In this document: positions 22,034 through 33,770 of the stretch, piece by piece
How the letters are laid out: each line of letters opens with the position of its first letter
Numbering within the stretch: the first letter of the stretch is position 1
Assembly: GCF_019703515.2 (NCBI RefSeq)
Contig: NC_059368.1
Location: 35,975,831-36,039,830 of the forward strand
Direction: 5' to 3'
DNA from: Myxocyprinus asiaticus
Taxonomy: Eukaryota; Chordata; Actinopteri; Cypriniformes; Catostomidae
DNA: 64,000 bases
Position numbers and translations under genes: made by a program
Notes under the pieces: model-generated
Told to the model about the DNA's origin: nothing
Database searches by the model: none
Seen by the model: the letters and a program-made list of their open reading frames with translations, nothing else

Positions 22034-24137
22034 CAAATAAATCAAATAGTGTTGTTAATTACATCAGTAAGTAATGGGGACACATATACTGTAGCACACA
22101 AATGGCATAATTCCCTGAAAACGACCCTACTATCCACATTTAGGAGCACACACACTTTATATCCTAAATGCACTTAAATATTTCTAAAACTTTTTATTTT
22201 AAAAAAATATATATTATTTTGAAACAAAATATGCACTCTTCATTTGACTCATTGGCAAATGATAAATCTGTATGCTGTTTTTGTAAGATTGGGATCCATA
22301 ATATTTTAAGTGGTGAAGGGTGAGAGTGTTTTGAAGCAAAAGATCAAGTCCTAACCAAAATAATTATATTATTTTGTATAATATTATTGACTGTTATTTA
22401 GAATTGAATATTAAATCAGGTGATGACATTGCAAAAATCAACCTGTGAGGTTTTGATACTTTAGATTTCTTTCTTTTTTTTTTTTTTTTTTATACATTAA
22501 ATTTATAGGACCTGCACTGCAAAAGCACTGCAACTAATCATGTTTCATGACTAAATTGACTAATTAATTTTAAATACTTACATTACATTATACAATGCAT
22601 TAATTTAATTTTAATGTTTCACTATTTTTGAAGTGACAGAGCAAAGTGTGTTTGGTAGTGTGTCCTACAGTATTAAAGATTCTGCATAATTCTGCTGACA
22701 CTTTGTTAATAAAAGATATATATAGTGTTTAATAATTATTTTAATATCTAAAGGCATATCATTTTTATTATTTAGATTTTGCTTCAAAGCTTGCAATCAT
22801 CAGAATTTTCAGAAACTCAACTTACAATACATAGAAATGAAAACTGATTATCTCACAGCACTTCTCTATTTGTACACTTCCTATCTTCATAAACAGATGC
22901 AAGATAATTTGGCAAGGGTTATTCATAAATGTTCTGTAACTGTGACCCTGACCCCCACCCCCTATATGGGCTACTTTCTTAGAGAATACAAAAAAAAAAA
23001 AAAAAAAAAAAGAAAACAGCTTAAGTTCATTTTCCCACCATTTCATTATTTTTGCATATGTCTTATTCATCAGTGCTCTAACCAGTCTATAGTGATTCTC
23101 CTTTTTACATATTTCAAGATTACACTTATTCTGCATTGAAGGGACCAGCTAAATTTGTCTCCACGTGACACACACCGCATTTGGGACCAGTTTTACATAT
23201 ACAAAATGTACATGAATAAAATGAGGTGTTGAAATTATACAATTAAATTGTGTGAACTTTAGAACAATCATTTATTTTATTAAGGTTTGGTCACAGGACA
23301 TTAAATCCACTATAATGAAATACATGTAAATACACTGTGACACTTATGATAAAATACCATACAGTATATAAAAATAGTTAGCATTGCAAGTATAACTATT
23401 AAGTTAAAAATGTATTAAGGTAAACATTCCTTAATACAATATATTTCATGAACTAAAATTAAGTTGTTTATTCAAAACAGAGGCTATATAAAAATATTTT
23501 GTTTACAAGAAAATTAATTTCATCATGTCAAAGTTTAAGGCAATATTTGTCTGTTGAAGAATTATGAATATTTGAAGCCACTGCTGACAGGAAGTATGAC
23601 TGCTGAATTAGTGATGTTTGAGAAACTGGGATTAAAATTGTGTTAGATGTTTTGAAAATGTGTTTGATTCTGTTGCAGTATACCACTAACGGTCAACTTG
23701 TTACAACAAATATGAAATTCACATCTATTTAGAGTGTTACACCATAATGACAGTACAAATAGTAATGTAACGGTCTGTTTATTTTAAAATGTTACAACAA
23801 AATTCATGTGTTTGCTTTCCCATTGTTTTAAACAGCATCCTGCCCTTGAATTGCAGTAACAAAAGTTTTCATTCTTAAATAACTAAAGTACATTAAAGAA
23901 ACCCATACATTTATTTGTACGTGAAACACAACATCATTTTATAGACATGTCGTCATCTTCTGTCAGAAAATTCTGACATTCTCCGTTTATACTTTACTTG
24001 ATAGTCAAAATTTCCGTTAAATGCTTGTGATTGTTCTCTGCATTATCATTTCTAAAATATTTTGGTATTAAACCACAACATCCAACTATGGCCGGCTAAA
24101 TTCCTTAAAAATGATATCATTAAACCTATAAATTATA
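22034..24137. other. dlgap intron, nothing recognised
   Basis: AT-rich with poly-T (22477-22492) and poly-A (22989-23010) runs. The two overlapping open frames of about 100 codons at 22822-23139 are built across the homopolymer and have no family features. Confidence 0.45.
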
Positions 24138-24790
24138 TGAATCAATAAATCACTAATTAAATATATAAATGTCCAATCTATTGCATTTTAAAGCTTTGCA
24201 TTGATTTTTAATTTACCATAGCTTTGGGCCTTTTCATTTTGTTTTTAGGGTTATGGTTATCGGCACATCACTCAACGCAAGTGGGCGTCAACTTCTTGAA
24301 CTTACTGGTTAGTGAGTAAAATTTTGGTCAGTACTGACTTGCACTAAGGAGGTGTATGTGTCTGAAATAGTTTACACATTCGCTATTCCTTATATAGTGA
24401 ATGCCACATGCACAAGTGATATGGCAGATGATTCAAATATCTGGTAATGACATGCAATTTATTCGTCTAATTAATTAATATTATTGATAACTTATTACTG
24501 CTTTAAACAGTAGATCTGCCCAATAACTATTCACTGAGCACAAAAATGCTGCACAACTTGGATAGGAGAGTTTCCAGACAGAAGGCCCAAAGCAATTGAT
24601 TTTAAAAGGTGACGCTCACTTGCGCTGAGTGATGTGCTGATCATAACCCTTAAAAATGTATATGAAAAGATGCAACACTTGTGCATTAATGGAAATCAAT
24701 CCAAAGCTAAAGGTAAATAAAAAACTGATTCAAGACAATCGAAATTAAAATTAAATACATGGGAGACATTTATTGATTGATTTAATGATT
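24138..24790. repeat. 650-bp imperfect palindrome (foldback element)
   Basis: The left arm 'ttaccatagctttgggcctt' and 'cacatcactcaacgcaagtg' are mirrored by 'cacttgcgctgagtgatgtg' and 'ccaaagctaaaggtaaata' in the right arm. The outer parts (aatcaataaatcac / attgattgatttaatg) also pair. The centre is near 24450. It behaves like a foldback transposon; no coding or family assignment is possible. Confidence 0.65.
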
Positions 24791-27636
24791 AAATGGTTTA
24801 ACCGTTTTTTAACCAATTTTAATTGTATTTAATGGTTCATATTTAATTTTAAACAAATATTCATATTTCATATTTTATTTATTAATATATCTTTTAATCA
24901 TATTTATTTTTTTATTTATTACAATTAATATTTACTTATATTTAAATGTGTTTTATTATTGAATTTTGAGAAATTTGAGCCTCCATTGCAAACAACTCTG
25001 ATGAAACAATCCTCCTGTCTTGTCATTAGACACATTGGCAGTCCTTCAGTACTGAGCCCAGACAATTATTTGGCATTAAAGATACTGTCAAATGTCCTTG
25101 TTCTCCTGAAAAGCACATAGTGGCATGGTTTGCTTGTACTGACACCATCATCACTAGTGATGTTTGGCTTTTTTTTAACTCATTGATCTGTGGATGAAAT
25201 CTTGTTGATGTGTGTCCTGCTGCTCATGGGTGGGGTTGATTTGCAGTTGTGGGTGACAGTTAGATTATTTCTAATTGTATACAGTACAATGCCATAATTC
25301 TAAATGCTGGTGTGATCAAAGATTCTGAGATGATAGCCTTCAAATCTTCAACTGATTTGATCAAAGATCAGTATTGGATCTAGGTATTTTTGTTTTATTT
25401 ATTTATTTTTAAATCAGATTTTTATTTTTCTGTATTTTTATTTATTTATTTATTTATTAGGTTCTTGAACCAATGTTAAGTAGAGAAGAGTCACTGCTTG
25501 GACCTCTTAAATTTATTCTGTGCTTGAGATAATTTGCCTCATGAACAAGAATAATAATTATTATTTTTTTGAATCAGAAATAAGAGAGGTACTTTGAAAG
25601 AGAGAGGGAATATATCTTTAAAACACCTGTGGATGTACATACTATTTTATTTTAAATGTCCACGGAGTGGGAATGTGATTTAATACAAAAGTTGTTCCAC
25701 CATCTGACTTTATATGCCACTTTATATGCTTTCTCTTTCAAACATCAGCTCTTTATTACATTAGCCATATAGCCATTAAGGAAATGATAACAGTTTACAA
25801 TAAGGTTCTATATGTAAATAAATAAATAAATAAATAAATAAATTCTATATGTTTCATGAACTATGATATGAAAGTATTTTGTTAGTTCGTGTTCAACTAT
25901 TGCATAATTTAATGTTAACATATTAAACCTTATTGTACAGTATTACCAAGAAGACATTAACATCTTAAAGGGACAAATTAATTGTTTGCATTATTTATTG
26001 TGGTATCAGGGGGACCTAAGAACTGTTACAACTATTCAACATTTAAATACAATTTATCGGCTTATTTTTCAGCAGGTTGATATTTATCTGTTGTCAAGAG
26101 CTTATACTTTCTTATATATAAATATAACTGCAGTGGGTACCATACTGTAATTTGTTTCCTTTTTTTTTTTTTTTTTTTTTAAACAAATTTCACTGTTTTA
26201 TGGAGAGGTGCAATACACTGATCAATTGTCCCAGTTTCTAATTTCCCTGTTTCTGATTTGCTAAGAGTGTTCAGGGATTAAAAGGATGTTTGTTTAAAGG
26301 TGCTGATGATAATGTCGGTGTTCTCACTATCTTACAACCTTCATTCCTTCTATGCAAGTCTTGTGTTTTTCTGCATCAATCACTGGAATATGTCCATATC
26401 ATTCTACACAGCACATTTTTGACAAACCGTGCATGTATCTCAGGCATTTCTTGTAACACTTTGCTTCTTTGGTTTCTGTTAATAATGTTGTTATAACAGT
26501 TTGCATTTGTCTTTTATGCCAAATAATACTGTTTACAAGTAGCTTTTTCTTTTTTTTTTTTTTTTTTTTTTACCATTGTCATGAAAATGTAAATTAAGAA
26601 ATGAACAATTCTGTACAGTACAATTATAAAAGTATAAGGCAATGTGTCCTCTGTAGCTGTGAAATTAAGATACCAGATTTAATGGGCTATGAAAGTTATG
26701 GACAGCATAATGATGTCACCAAAAACCAAAAAGGATTTTACTAAATGTAGCTTGCTTATAATTGAATGCTATAAATATCATGAGGACTTTTAAGGGGGGA
26801 CTTACTTTTCTTAAAACTGCCCAGAACAGATCATGTTGCTCATTAACAATCTCAAACACGTTATATGTGCTTCTCTTTCCAAACTAACTGTGATTTTGTT
26901 TGTTTTTTTCAATGTATACATGCCTTATGTATTTTTTTTTCAGAGACAAATATAAAATAGTGAAATGATTAACAGATATAACATGGAATGCGCAGTTGTT
27001 TTCAATCATTTGACATCAAAATTTCATTTGGGATCATAGCTGCACTGCTGTGTTAAAAAAAAAAAAAAAATGTCAAGAAAAGTGCAAACCAATTCTTTAA
27101 TAAGTACGTATGATAATATAATAAGCAGAATTAGTATATATATTTGCACTTGGTATTTATGATGTGACAAACTTGGTATTGATCATGGCATCTATGATCA
27201 AAGCTGTCAAATGCCTCTTACTCATCTTTTTCAAAAGCATTAACCACCATTTGACTGCCGATGTAAAATTCATTATAAATAAAATACGTAAAGTTCAGGT
27301 ATTATAAATGCACTATTGACCCTTTGCTAAGTCTAGTTATTGTTGCCAGCTCTGTCCAACTTGTTCTGTCACCAGCAAACATGGAGATTAACTGAATTAC
27401 CCCAGGAAGTACAGTATTAACATCTGACAAAGGTCAATTGGATTGACAGTGCTTTACATCTTATAACTACCAGTATGACATGAACAGCTATATCCAAAAA
27501 ATTTAATTGGACAAGGAAATACATCATGGCGAGGTATGCTTCAGAATCAAGTTTAAAGTTTGTTGTAGTAAACTAAAAAGGGAGAAGGCTCATTTGATAA
27601 CAATAGTGTAACTGAACAGAAGTTTTTCTACGACCC
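24791..27636. other. dlgap intron, nothing recognised
   Basis: Long AT-rich stretch with poly-T tracts (26158-26180, 26549-26571), a (AAAT)n run near 25817 and no exon-like open frame. The 68-codon frame at 26290 lacks support. Confidence 0.45.
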
Positions 27637-28316
27637 TGCTTCCACCTGGTATTAAGATACGTTTTTGGTGATCCAATCACATGTGGTCAGCACTAAATAC
27701 AGGTCTAAATGGGATTTGAAACGTTTTGTGATCAGATCACAAAAAACACATACGAATGTGGTCAAAAATGCATGTAACCACATCACATTTGAGGTGTAAA
27801 CGCTAATCCATCCTGTATGCATCCCGGCAGCAGCGAAGCACCACCTCTCACCTGTCAGTCCAATCAGAAAATTTAAAAAAGCGGATACACACCCAAGCGT
27901 GAGAACTTCACGGATCTTCTTCAGTGTGTCCGAAATCAACATGCAGGTACTCTTATGAGAAGCACGAACATCTGCAGCTCAGATTAATACAGGTAATCAC
28001 TAAAATAATGGACATTTCTGCTCAAAATATTGCTTTTGTGGTAAGATTACATTTCAGCTGCATCTAAGAGAAATAGCGCACCATTTTTCTGCACTTTCTT
28101 TGTCTTTTCTGTCTTTGCTGTGCTTTAATGTCATGCAGTACACACTGAAATAGTGACTGATGTATGTCGTCATGAAACAGTCCCTCCCCTCCAAATCCGA
28201 TCACAAGTGGTCACAGGGGACGCATTTAAATGACCAGATGTAAACAGCGATTTGTCTCACCTGACCACATGTGATTGGATCACCCGAGATGCATCTTAAT
28301 ACCAGATGGAAATGGG
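27637..28316. mobile_element. MITE with long TIRs (CTGGTATTAAGAT family)
   Basis: The left end 'cacctggtattaagatacg' plus 'tgatccaatcacatgtggtc' is inverted at the right as 'gaccacatgtgattggatca' plus 'gcatcttaataccagatgg'. The TIRs span about 50 bp or more. The minus frame at 27652-27942 runs through it and is not a gene. Confidence 0.75.
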
Positions 28317-28671
28317 AACTAGATTACATGGCAAGTTTTTAGTCTTGATAGGTTAACATTACTACAACACACTGTGAACTCATTTACTATCGTCACTACT
28401 ATTAGACTTATGCTGCTTTCAAGTCATCTTAGATTGATTACTTTTTAATGAGTTGAATGCACACGAATGGCACCAGGGTGTCTTAATTACCAGTGGAAAA
28501 CTCTGGGTTTTCTTTAAGCCCTGACTGTGTGTCAATTTAAGAATCATGGCAGATGCTGATTGATATTGGTATTTTACACATTTTGTGTACTGTTGATGAG
28601 CAATAGCTTAAAAGCTTCCCAGAAAAAATAACTCATTAACCACTCTGTGAGGAGGAGGCTTTTGTGACAAA

Positions 28672-29010
28672 ATGTCTCGGTTACTCTTGTAACCTTGGTT
28701 CTCTGAAAGGAGGGAAAGAGGTGCTGCCTCAGAAGCTGACGCTGTAGGAGAATGCCTTTCATTGACTTTGACCTTACCCTATGCCACCACATCAATTTGA
28801 CTGGCTGGTTATGCATATAAGCCGGAATCTAGAATTTCTAGAATAAGCGTGACACCATCAGAATTTTCCGAGTGAAGGGAAGGACAGTGTATCTCTCCTC
28901 CCATTACAGTGAAAAATCAGTAGTTACAGCAAAGCTATGCAGTGTCTCGTTCCCTCCTTTAAGGGAACAAATGTGAGGGTAAACGAGATGTTGCCTTTCA
29001 AGAAGGTAAT
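28672..29010. repeat. inverted segment of DIRS copy 1 terminal region
   Basis: 'tctctgaaaggagggaaaga' at about 28700 pairs with 'gttccctcctttaagggaac' at about 28949, and the outer 'tgtctcggttactc' with 'gggtaaacgagatg'. Inverted terminal or internal complementary regions are typical of DIRS ends. Confidence 0.6.
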
Positions 29011-29089
29011 TTCAACACTGCGTCAAAAGCTAACGGTAAGGAAGCCGCATACCATAACACATCAGTGTAGCACTGATGGGCAATGCCCA

Positions 29090-29420
29090 CTAGCCAACAG
29101 GGTAGTAAAAAGGCATTGCTGTAACCACCCCTTCATACTGAAAATAGGAAGGAAATTGGGGAACAATAAACCAACAGCTCGATGCCAAGACAGAGACACT
29201 AGCCATCCCGGGTAGTGGTCCAATGACAAAACACATCTTCCCAGTTAGCGGGAAGGAGTGGAGCAGAACAGTCACCAGGCTAAGGCTTTTTTACAATGAC
29301 ACTAGCCAACAGGGCAGTAAAATATCTCACACTAGCCAACGGGGCAGTGAAATATCACAAACATCCGGAGTAGTGGTCGATGCCAAGACAGAGACACTAA
29401 CCATCCCATGTAGTAGTCCA
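29090..29420 (-). repeat. short direct repeats in DIRS copy 1 non-coding region
   Basis: 'actagccaacagggcagtaa' is repeated at 29303 and 29333 with a related copy at 29090. 'gatgccaagacagagacact' occurs at 29180 and 29379. They lie between the recombinase and the terminus. Confidence 0.7.
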
Positions 29421-29516
29421 ATGTCATGACTCATAACAAATCATTCCAGTTAGCAGTCCATTCAAACCAGTGGGAATGGAGAGACCACAGTTTTTGATCA
29501 AACACCAATATAACCA

Positions 29517-30079
29517 TTAGATCAGTGAATAACTCTCTTCATCTGTAAAGATCTGGGAAGAGAGTGAAGATACAAGCAGGTTATTTAACCTGTCAAAGGT
29601 GTTAGGAGAAGCCCAACCTGCAGCCAAACATATGTCTTCTAGTGACACACCCTTTGCCAATGCCCAGTAGGAGGCCATATTCCTGGTAGAATGAGCTTTT
29701 ATGCCCATGGGATATTGTATGTCTTGCGAGTCATGTGCGAGTGCAATAGCATCCATGACCCAGTGGAAGATTCTTTGCTTGGAGATGGCCAAACACTCCA
29801 AAGCAAACAAAGGGTTGCTCCGATACCCTAAATTGACTCGTTCGGTCAATGTACTTTATATGTGTAATGCCTTCACAAGGAAGAGCATGTGTAATCTTTT
29901 AGCAGTGTCCGACTCAAAGGGAGGAGGAGAGAACGCCTGCAGTGTAACAGCCTGAGACCTAAAGGGGGTTGCCAGCACTTTAAGCTTGAAAACTCTAAGC
30001 AATAGTTGCTGGCCAAAAGGGCCTGAAGGTCCCCAACATGTTTTAATGATGACAAAGTGAGTAGCAGCACAGTGTTCAA
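29517..30079 (-). pseudogene. DIRS tyrosine recombinase, copy 1
   Basis: This is the integrase-like enzyme of DIRS elements. Two frames make up the remnant. The upstream one (30079-29873) has SLKHVGDLQALL, where the family normally has the catalytic Arg in RVGDLQAL; here it reads His. The downstream one (29849-29517) has KQRIFHWVMDAIALA, then KAHSTRNMASYWALAKGVSL (the H-x-x-R pair) and ASPNTFDRLNNLL, where the nucleophile Tyr of the usual RFYNL is replaced. With both an active Arg and the Tyr changed and the frame broken, it cannot be active. Confidence 0.85.
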
Positions 30080-30610
30080 AGAGAGTATGCTAATGCTTAC
30101 TTAAATAGCAGGGTGAAAAAGGGTCTTAGACGTCTTGCACCATGCAGAAATCTGCTGACGAGAGGGTGTTTGCCTATAGACCAACCCTCAGAGGTCACGA
30201 GTGGTCACTATGTTAGTGACGTAAACCTTGAGTGTGGATGGAGTTAGTCCTGCATTCAAATACTCTTGCAGGAACGAGAGTATCGTCTGCATAGGCCAAT
30301 GCTTTGGGTCCTTACCCCAGGAGGAGACCCAATCAACAAATAGTCACCACATTAAGGCATACAATAGCCTCGTTGAGAGGGCCCCGGCCTGTAGTATGGT
30401 TCCTGGCACCGGTTGCGACAATCCTGTTGTGTCAGACGAGCCCAGTTCAGTGGCCAGACATGCAGTCTCCACAGTTCTGGCTGAGGATTCCAGATCATGC
30501 CTCGAGCTTGCAAGATCAAATTCCATCAATGGAATTTCTCATTGGGTAGCATCCACAGCTCTACTACCTCTTGGACCCAGTGGCTGTTGGGTAATTTGGT
30601 GCACCTAGTA

Positions 30611-31754
30611 TCATTGTTTCCTTTTCTTCCCATATTTTACACAATACTTGATGTTGCAAGCTGACGGGGAAAACGCATATTCACATTTCACTGGCCATAT
30701 GTGAGCTAAGGCATCCAAGCCTAGTACAGCTTGTGTCATGGAGTACCAGAGGCGATATTGCAAGGTCTCCGGGAAGGCAACAGGTCCACCTCGGCTTCCC
30801 CGAATATCTCCCAATTCCTCTGAACTGTTTGAGGGTGGAGTCTCCATTTAGAGGTCTGCGTGGGGCAGTTTTTTCCATCCCGCACCCACCCGCTCCCGCA
30901 AGTTTCTATCCTGCACCCAAACGCTCTCGCTGAATTTTATTTCATGTTCACCCACACTCTGCCCACAATGATTTTTCTTCCAGACCACTCCTGTTCCCAT
31001 AACCCCACATTTGTTAACCCCAAGTTCAAATAGACAACAAGTGTACTCAAAGAACATTTTATTTTTCTGCTATTATCAGATATCATGTGAAATTATTCTC
31101 ATCTGAATTTTCTGAGGTTGATTTCTTAACACTAAATTGACCATTTTCTAGTCCAAGTTTTACAGTACATCCTTTGATGACACATTATGTCATGCTTTGC
31201 TCTGCCATTAAAGTGCCTGCTCTAAACATTGGATAATTTAATGCACGTGCCATATGCATATTTTTACGTTACATTTCATGTTTATTGTTATCAAAGTTAA
31301 ATTAGTTGTAATATAAAACAACAATTATTGTTTTTTGCATTCAATAATTAATAAAATAAAAAAAGATATCCACATCAGATTTTTCAGGCTATTCTCTGAC
31401 TGCCCGCTCTCACACACACAACTCATGGACATACCATCTGCTACCACCTTCAACTCGAAAATGCATTCCTGCACCACAAGAAATCTAATCAGGTCCCGCG
31501 GGTCCTGTGGGAGTTCCGTGAGAAGAGTTCCTCTATCTCCATTCCCTCGTCCTGGCACCATGATGTGAGAGTAAATCTGCTCCACTGTGTAGGTGGCCAG
31601 GGATGTGCATTGCACGTATTGATAAGAGACATGACTCGGTCCAGAGGAGAATTACTTTCCCCAGCCTGTGTCCATGGTGACAACTTTGCATCTGACCATC
31701 TCTGCGAGTTTCACACCTTTCAAACAAACTCGGCTCTCCTCCAGGAGCTAGCAT
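30611..31754 (-). pseudogene. DIRS RNase H and downstream linker, copy 1
   Basis: The 31754-31533 frame carries AMHIPGHLHSGADLLSHHG, the C-terminal RNase H signature of DIRS elements (HxPGHLN-ADLLSR). The 30847-30611 frame carries VLGLDALAHIWPVKCEYAFS, the conserved segment before the recombinase. Between them (about 30868-31560) is unrelated sequence whose ends carry 'tcccgcacccacccgctccc' and 'caggtcccgcgggtcctg', probably a later insertion. Confidence 0.75.
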
Positions 31755-31830
31755 GGGTTAAACAGCGAAGAATCACTAGGAGGCAAAAGTGACCATGTCA
31801 CCAAGCATGATGAGGGACCCTCGTGCTGAG

Positions 31831-32390
31831 CTAGCATTGGAGAGGTCTTATCTGTAACAAGCCTAGCAGGTTGATGGCGGCTGTATGTGCCATCAAGCCC
31901 AGCGCTTGCTGGTACTGACGTAACGGCAGGGTTCTTTCAGATTGAAATTTGTCAAGTGTAGGAGAATGGACTAAACGTGTTTGTCGGTCAGGTGCTGACA
32001 TGGTTGCAGAGACGAGTTTCATTCCTAAAAAGTAAACTTGATGACTGGCCACCACATGTTCTTTGTCCAGTTGACCTTGAGGCGTTAATGCATGAGCAAC
32101 AGATTTCTATGCTTTCATGCTTGTCCCTCTGATTGAGCTAGCAGCAACCAGTCATCAAGGTAACACAGCCGCCACTGAGCCTCACAGAAGCGAGCGTCAC
32201 ATATACACATTTAGTAAATCTGCGAGGAGCCAGGGACAACCCGAATCCTTGAATTGGAATGCAGTCCCTTTGAAGGGGAATCCAAAGAACGGCCTGGAGC
32301 AAGTGGTTATCTGCACAGATGCATCTTGAAAATCACTTGACACAAACCAGTCTAGTGGATGGACATGAGACAAAACCTGTCTCTGATTAA
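31831..32390 (-). pseudogene. DIRS reverse transcriptase, copy 1
   Basis: Minus-strand translation gives QVLSHVHPLDWFVSSDFQD, matching the family's DWFVTIDLKDAYF motif A, then FPFKGTAFQFKG and LSLAPRRFTKC (motif B), and CVTLMTGCC at the position of YIDDWLI (motif C, destroyed). Downstream, TLPLRQYQQALGLMAHTAAI and LLGLLQIRPLQC are the connection region. The catalytic aspartates are damaged, so it is dead. Confidence 0.78.
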
Positions 32391-32583
32391 CTTACATTTA
32401 TGCATTTGGCAGACGCTTTTATTCAAAGCGATTTACAGTGCACTTATTACAGTGACAATCCCCCTGGAGCAACCTGGAGTTAAGTGCCTTGCTCAAGGAC
32501 ACAATGGTAATGGCTGTGGGGATTGAACCAACAACCTTCTGATTACCAGTTATGTGCTTTAGGCCACTACGCCACCACCACTC
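32390..32583 (-). mobile_element. tRNA-derived SINE
   Basis: Its plus strand reads 'cttacatttatgcatttggc', 'agacgcttttattcaaagcg', then 'ggggattgaaccaacaacct' and 'gccactacgccaccacc', so the tRNA-like head is at the right and the element is minus. It is about 85-90% like the copy at 38861 by eye. It interrupts the DIRS copy 1 reverse transcriptase region. Confidence 0.85.
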
Positions 32584-33374
32584 CTATCTTGAATGGAGAC
32601 ATATAAGTGTCTCCGGGTACATGCAGTGGGTCAAAGTACATAGGGACTGGTGTGTGGCCTGTGGTGGCTGAATGCCGAGTCAGTTAAGATGGATGTTTTT
32701 GCTCACTTTTGTGAACATGTCTGTTCCTTGTGCAGCCGCTACCAGGTATGTCAGTCATGTTGGGGCATGGCAGTCTTATGGCATACTGCCAACAGCAAAC
32801 ATTTGTAATACTATTATCGTTCCCGTCGTAAAACTGCAATGAAAGTAGGCTGTTCTGGGAACACAGAAGAACCCATTCCACAGGGTCTATCCAGCATGCA
32901 TGCCTTGTGCACAAACAACGAGGTCTTAAGTTTGTGTTGCATCATGGAAGTCTTATGCCATGGTGTCAATAACAGTAAAAACAGGGATTGAAGTGACCTG
33001 TGTCATGTCACAAACTTGTTCCTGGCTTGTAACAGCAGGGAAACAGTGAGGGCTGCTTAGGCTACATGAAGACACCTAAAATCTCAGTGTTGAGACATGG
33101 CCATCCTCTGGCATGGTGTCAAAAACAGTAAAACCAATTTCGTGGGTAACGATCTTGGTGGCCGGAGTGTCAATGGCGCTTTTAAGAAGCACCGTAAAGG
33201 CAGCTGCACCAGTGACCTGAACTCTTATTGAATCAGGAGAGCGTCAAGTTACAGTATAATGTGCAACTCTGAAAACTCGGCAGCACTGGTGGCGAAGTTC
33301 GAAGGCGTGCCAAAACAGGAAACACCTTTCGTCTTTTTAAAAGGCAGGGTTGTCAACAACTTGAATCAGTGAAA

Positions 33375-33770
33375 AACATGCGTCACAAAGTCACGAGTTC
33401 GAATCCAGGGCATGCTGAGTGACTCCAGCCAGGTCTCTTAAGCAACCAAATTGGCCCGGTTGCTAGGGAGGGTAGGGTAGAATCACATGGGGTAACCTCC
33501 TCGTGGTTGTGATTAGGGGTTCTCGCTCTCAATGGGGTGCGTGGTAAGTTGTGCATGGAGAGTAGCATGAGCCTCCACATGCTGTGAGTCTCCGCGGTGT
33601 CATGCACAGCGAGCCATGTGATAAGATGTGCGGATTGACTGTCTCAGATGCGGAGGCAACTGAGACTTGTCCTCCGCCACCCGGATTGAGGTGAGTAACT
33701 GCACCACCACGAGGACCTACTAAGCAGTGGGAATTGGCCATCCCAAACTGGGAGAAAAGGGGATAAAAAA
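33375..33770 (+). mobile_element. SINE-like repeat with tRNA-type B box
   Basis: It has 'acgagttcgaatccagggca' (B-box-like), 'ccggttgctagggagggta', 'catgctgtgagtctccgcgg' and 'ggaggcaactgagacttgtc'. It ends 'actgggagaaaaggggataaa' followed by an A-run. A partial inverse copy lies at 38310-38560. The oriented A-tail shows it retroposed in the plus direction. Confidence 0.75.

Larger units (their letters stand above)
28672..32900 (-). mobile_element. DIRS-like retrotransposon, copy 1, degraded
   Basis: Read on the minus strand the order is reverse transcriptase (32390-31831), RNase H end (31754-31533), linker (30847-30611), tyrosine recombinase (30079-29517), then non-coding repeats with an inverted segment (29010-28672). 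That is the gene order of DIRS1-type elements, which integrate with a tyrosine recombinase instead of a DDE integrase. Frameshifts and stops break every gene. A SINE sits at 32390-32583, and a separate sequence with 'cccgcacccacccgctcccg' interrupts 30868-31560. The Gag end is not identified. Sequence at 34430-34740 may be its outer end but is unproven. Confidence 0.82.

Noticed and set aside
22822..23139. Two overlapping ~100-codon frames on opposite strands
   Set aside because: They depend on a poly-A/poly-T run; no motif or splice context.
29090..29420. Regularly spaced repeats resembling a CRISPR array
   Set aside because: Few unequal copies with irregular spacing, inside a DIRS element in a vertebrate genome.
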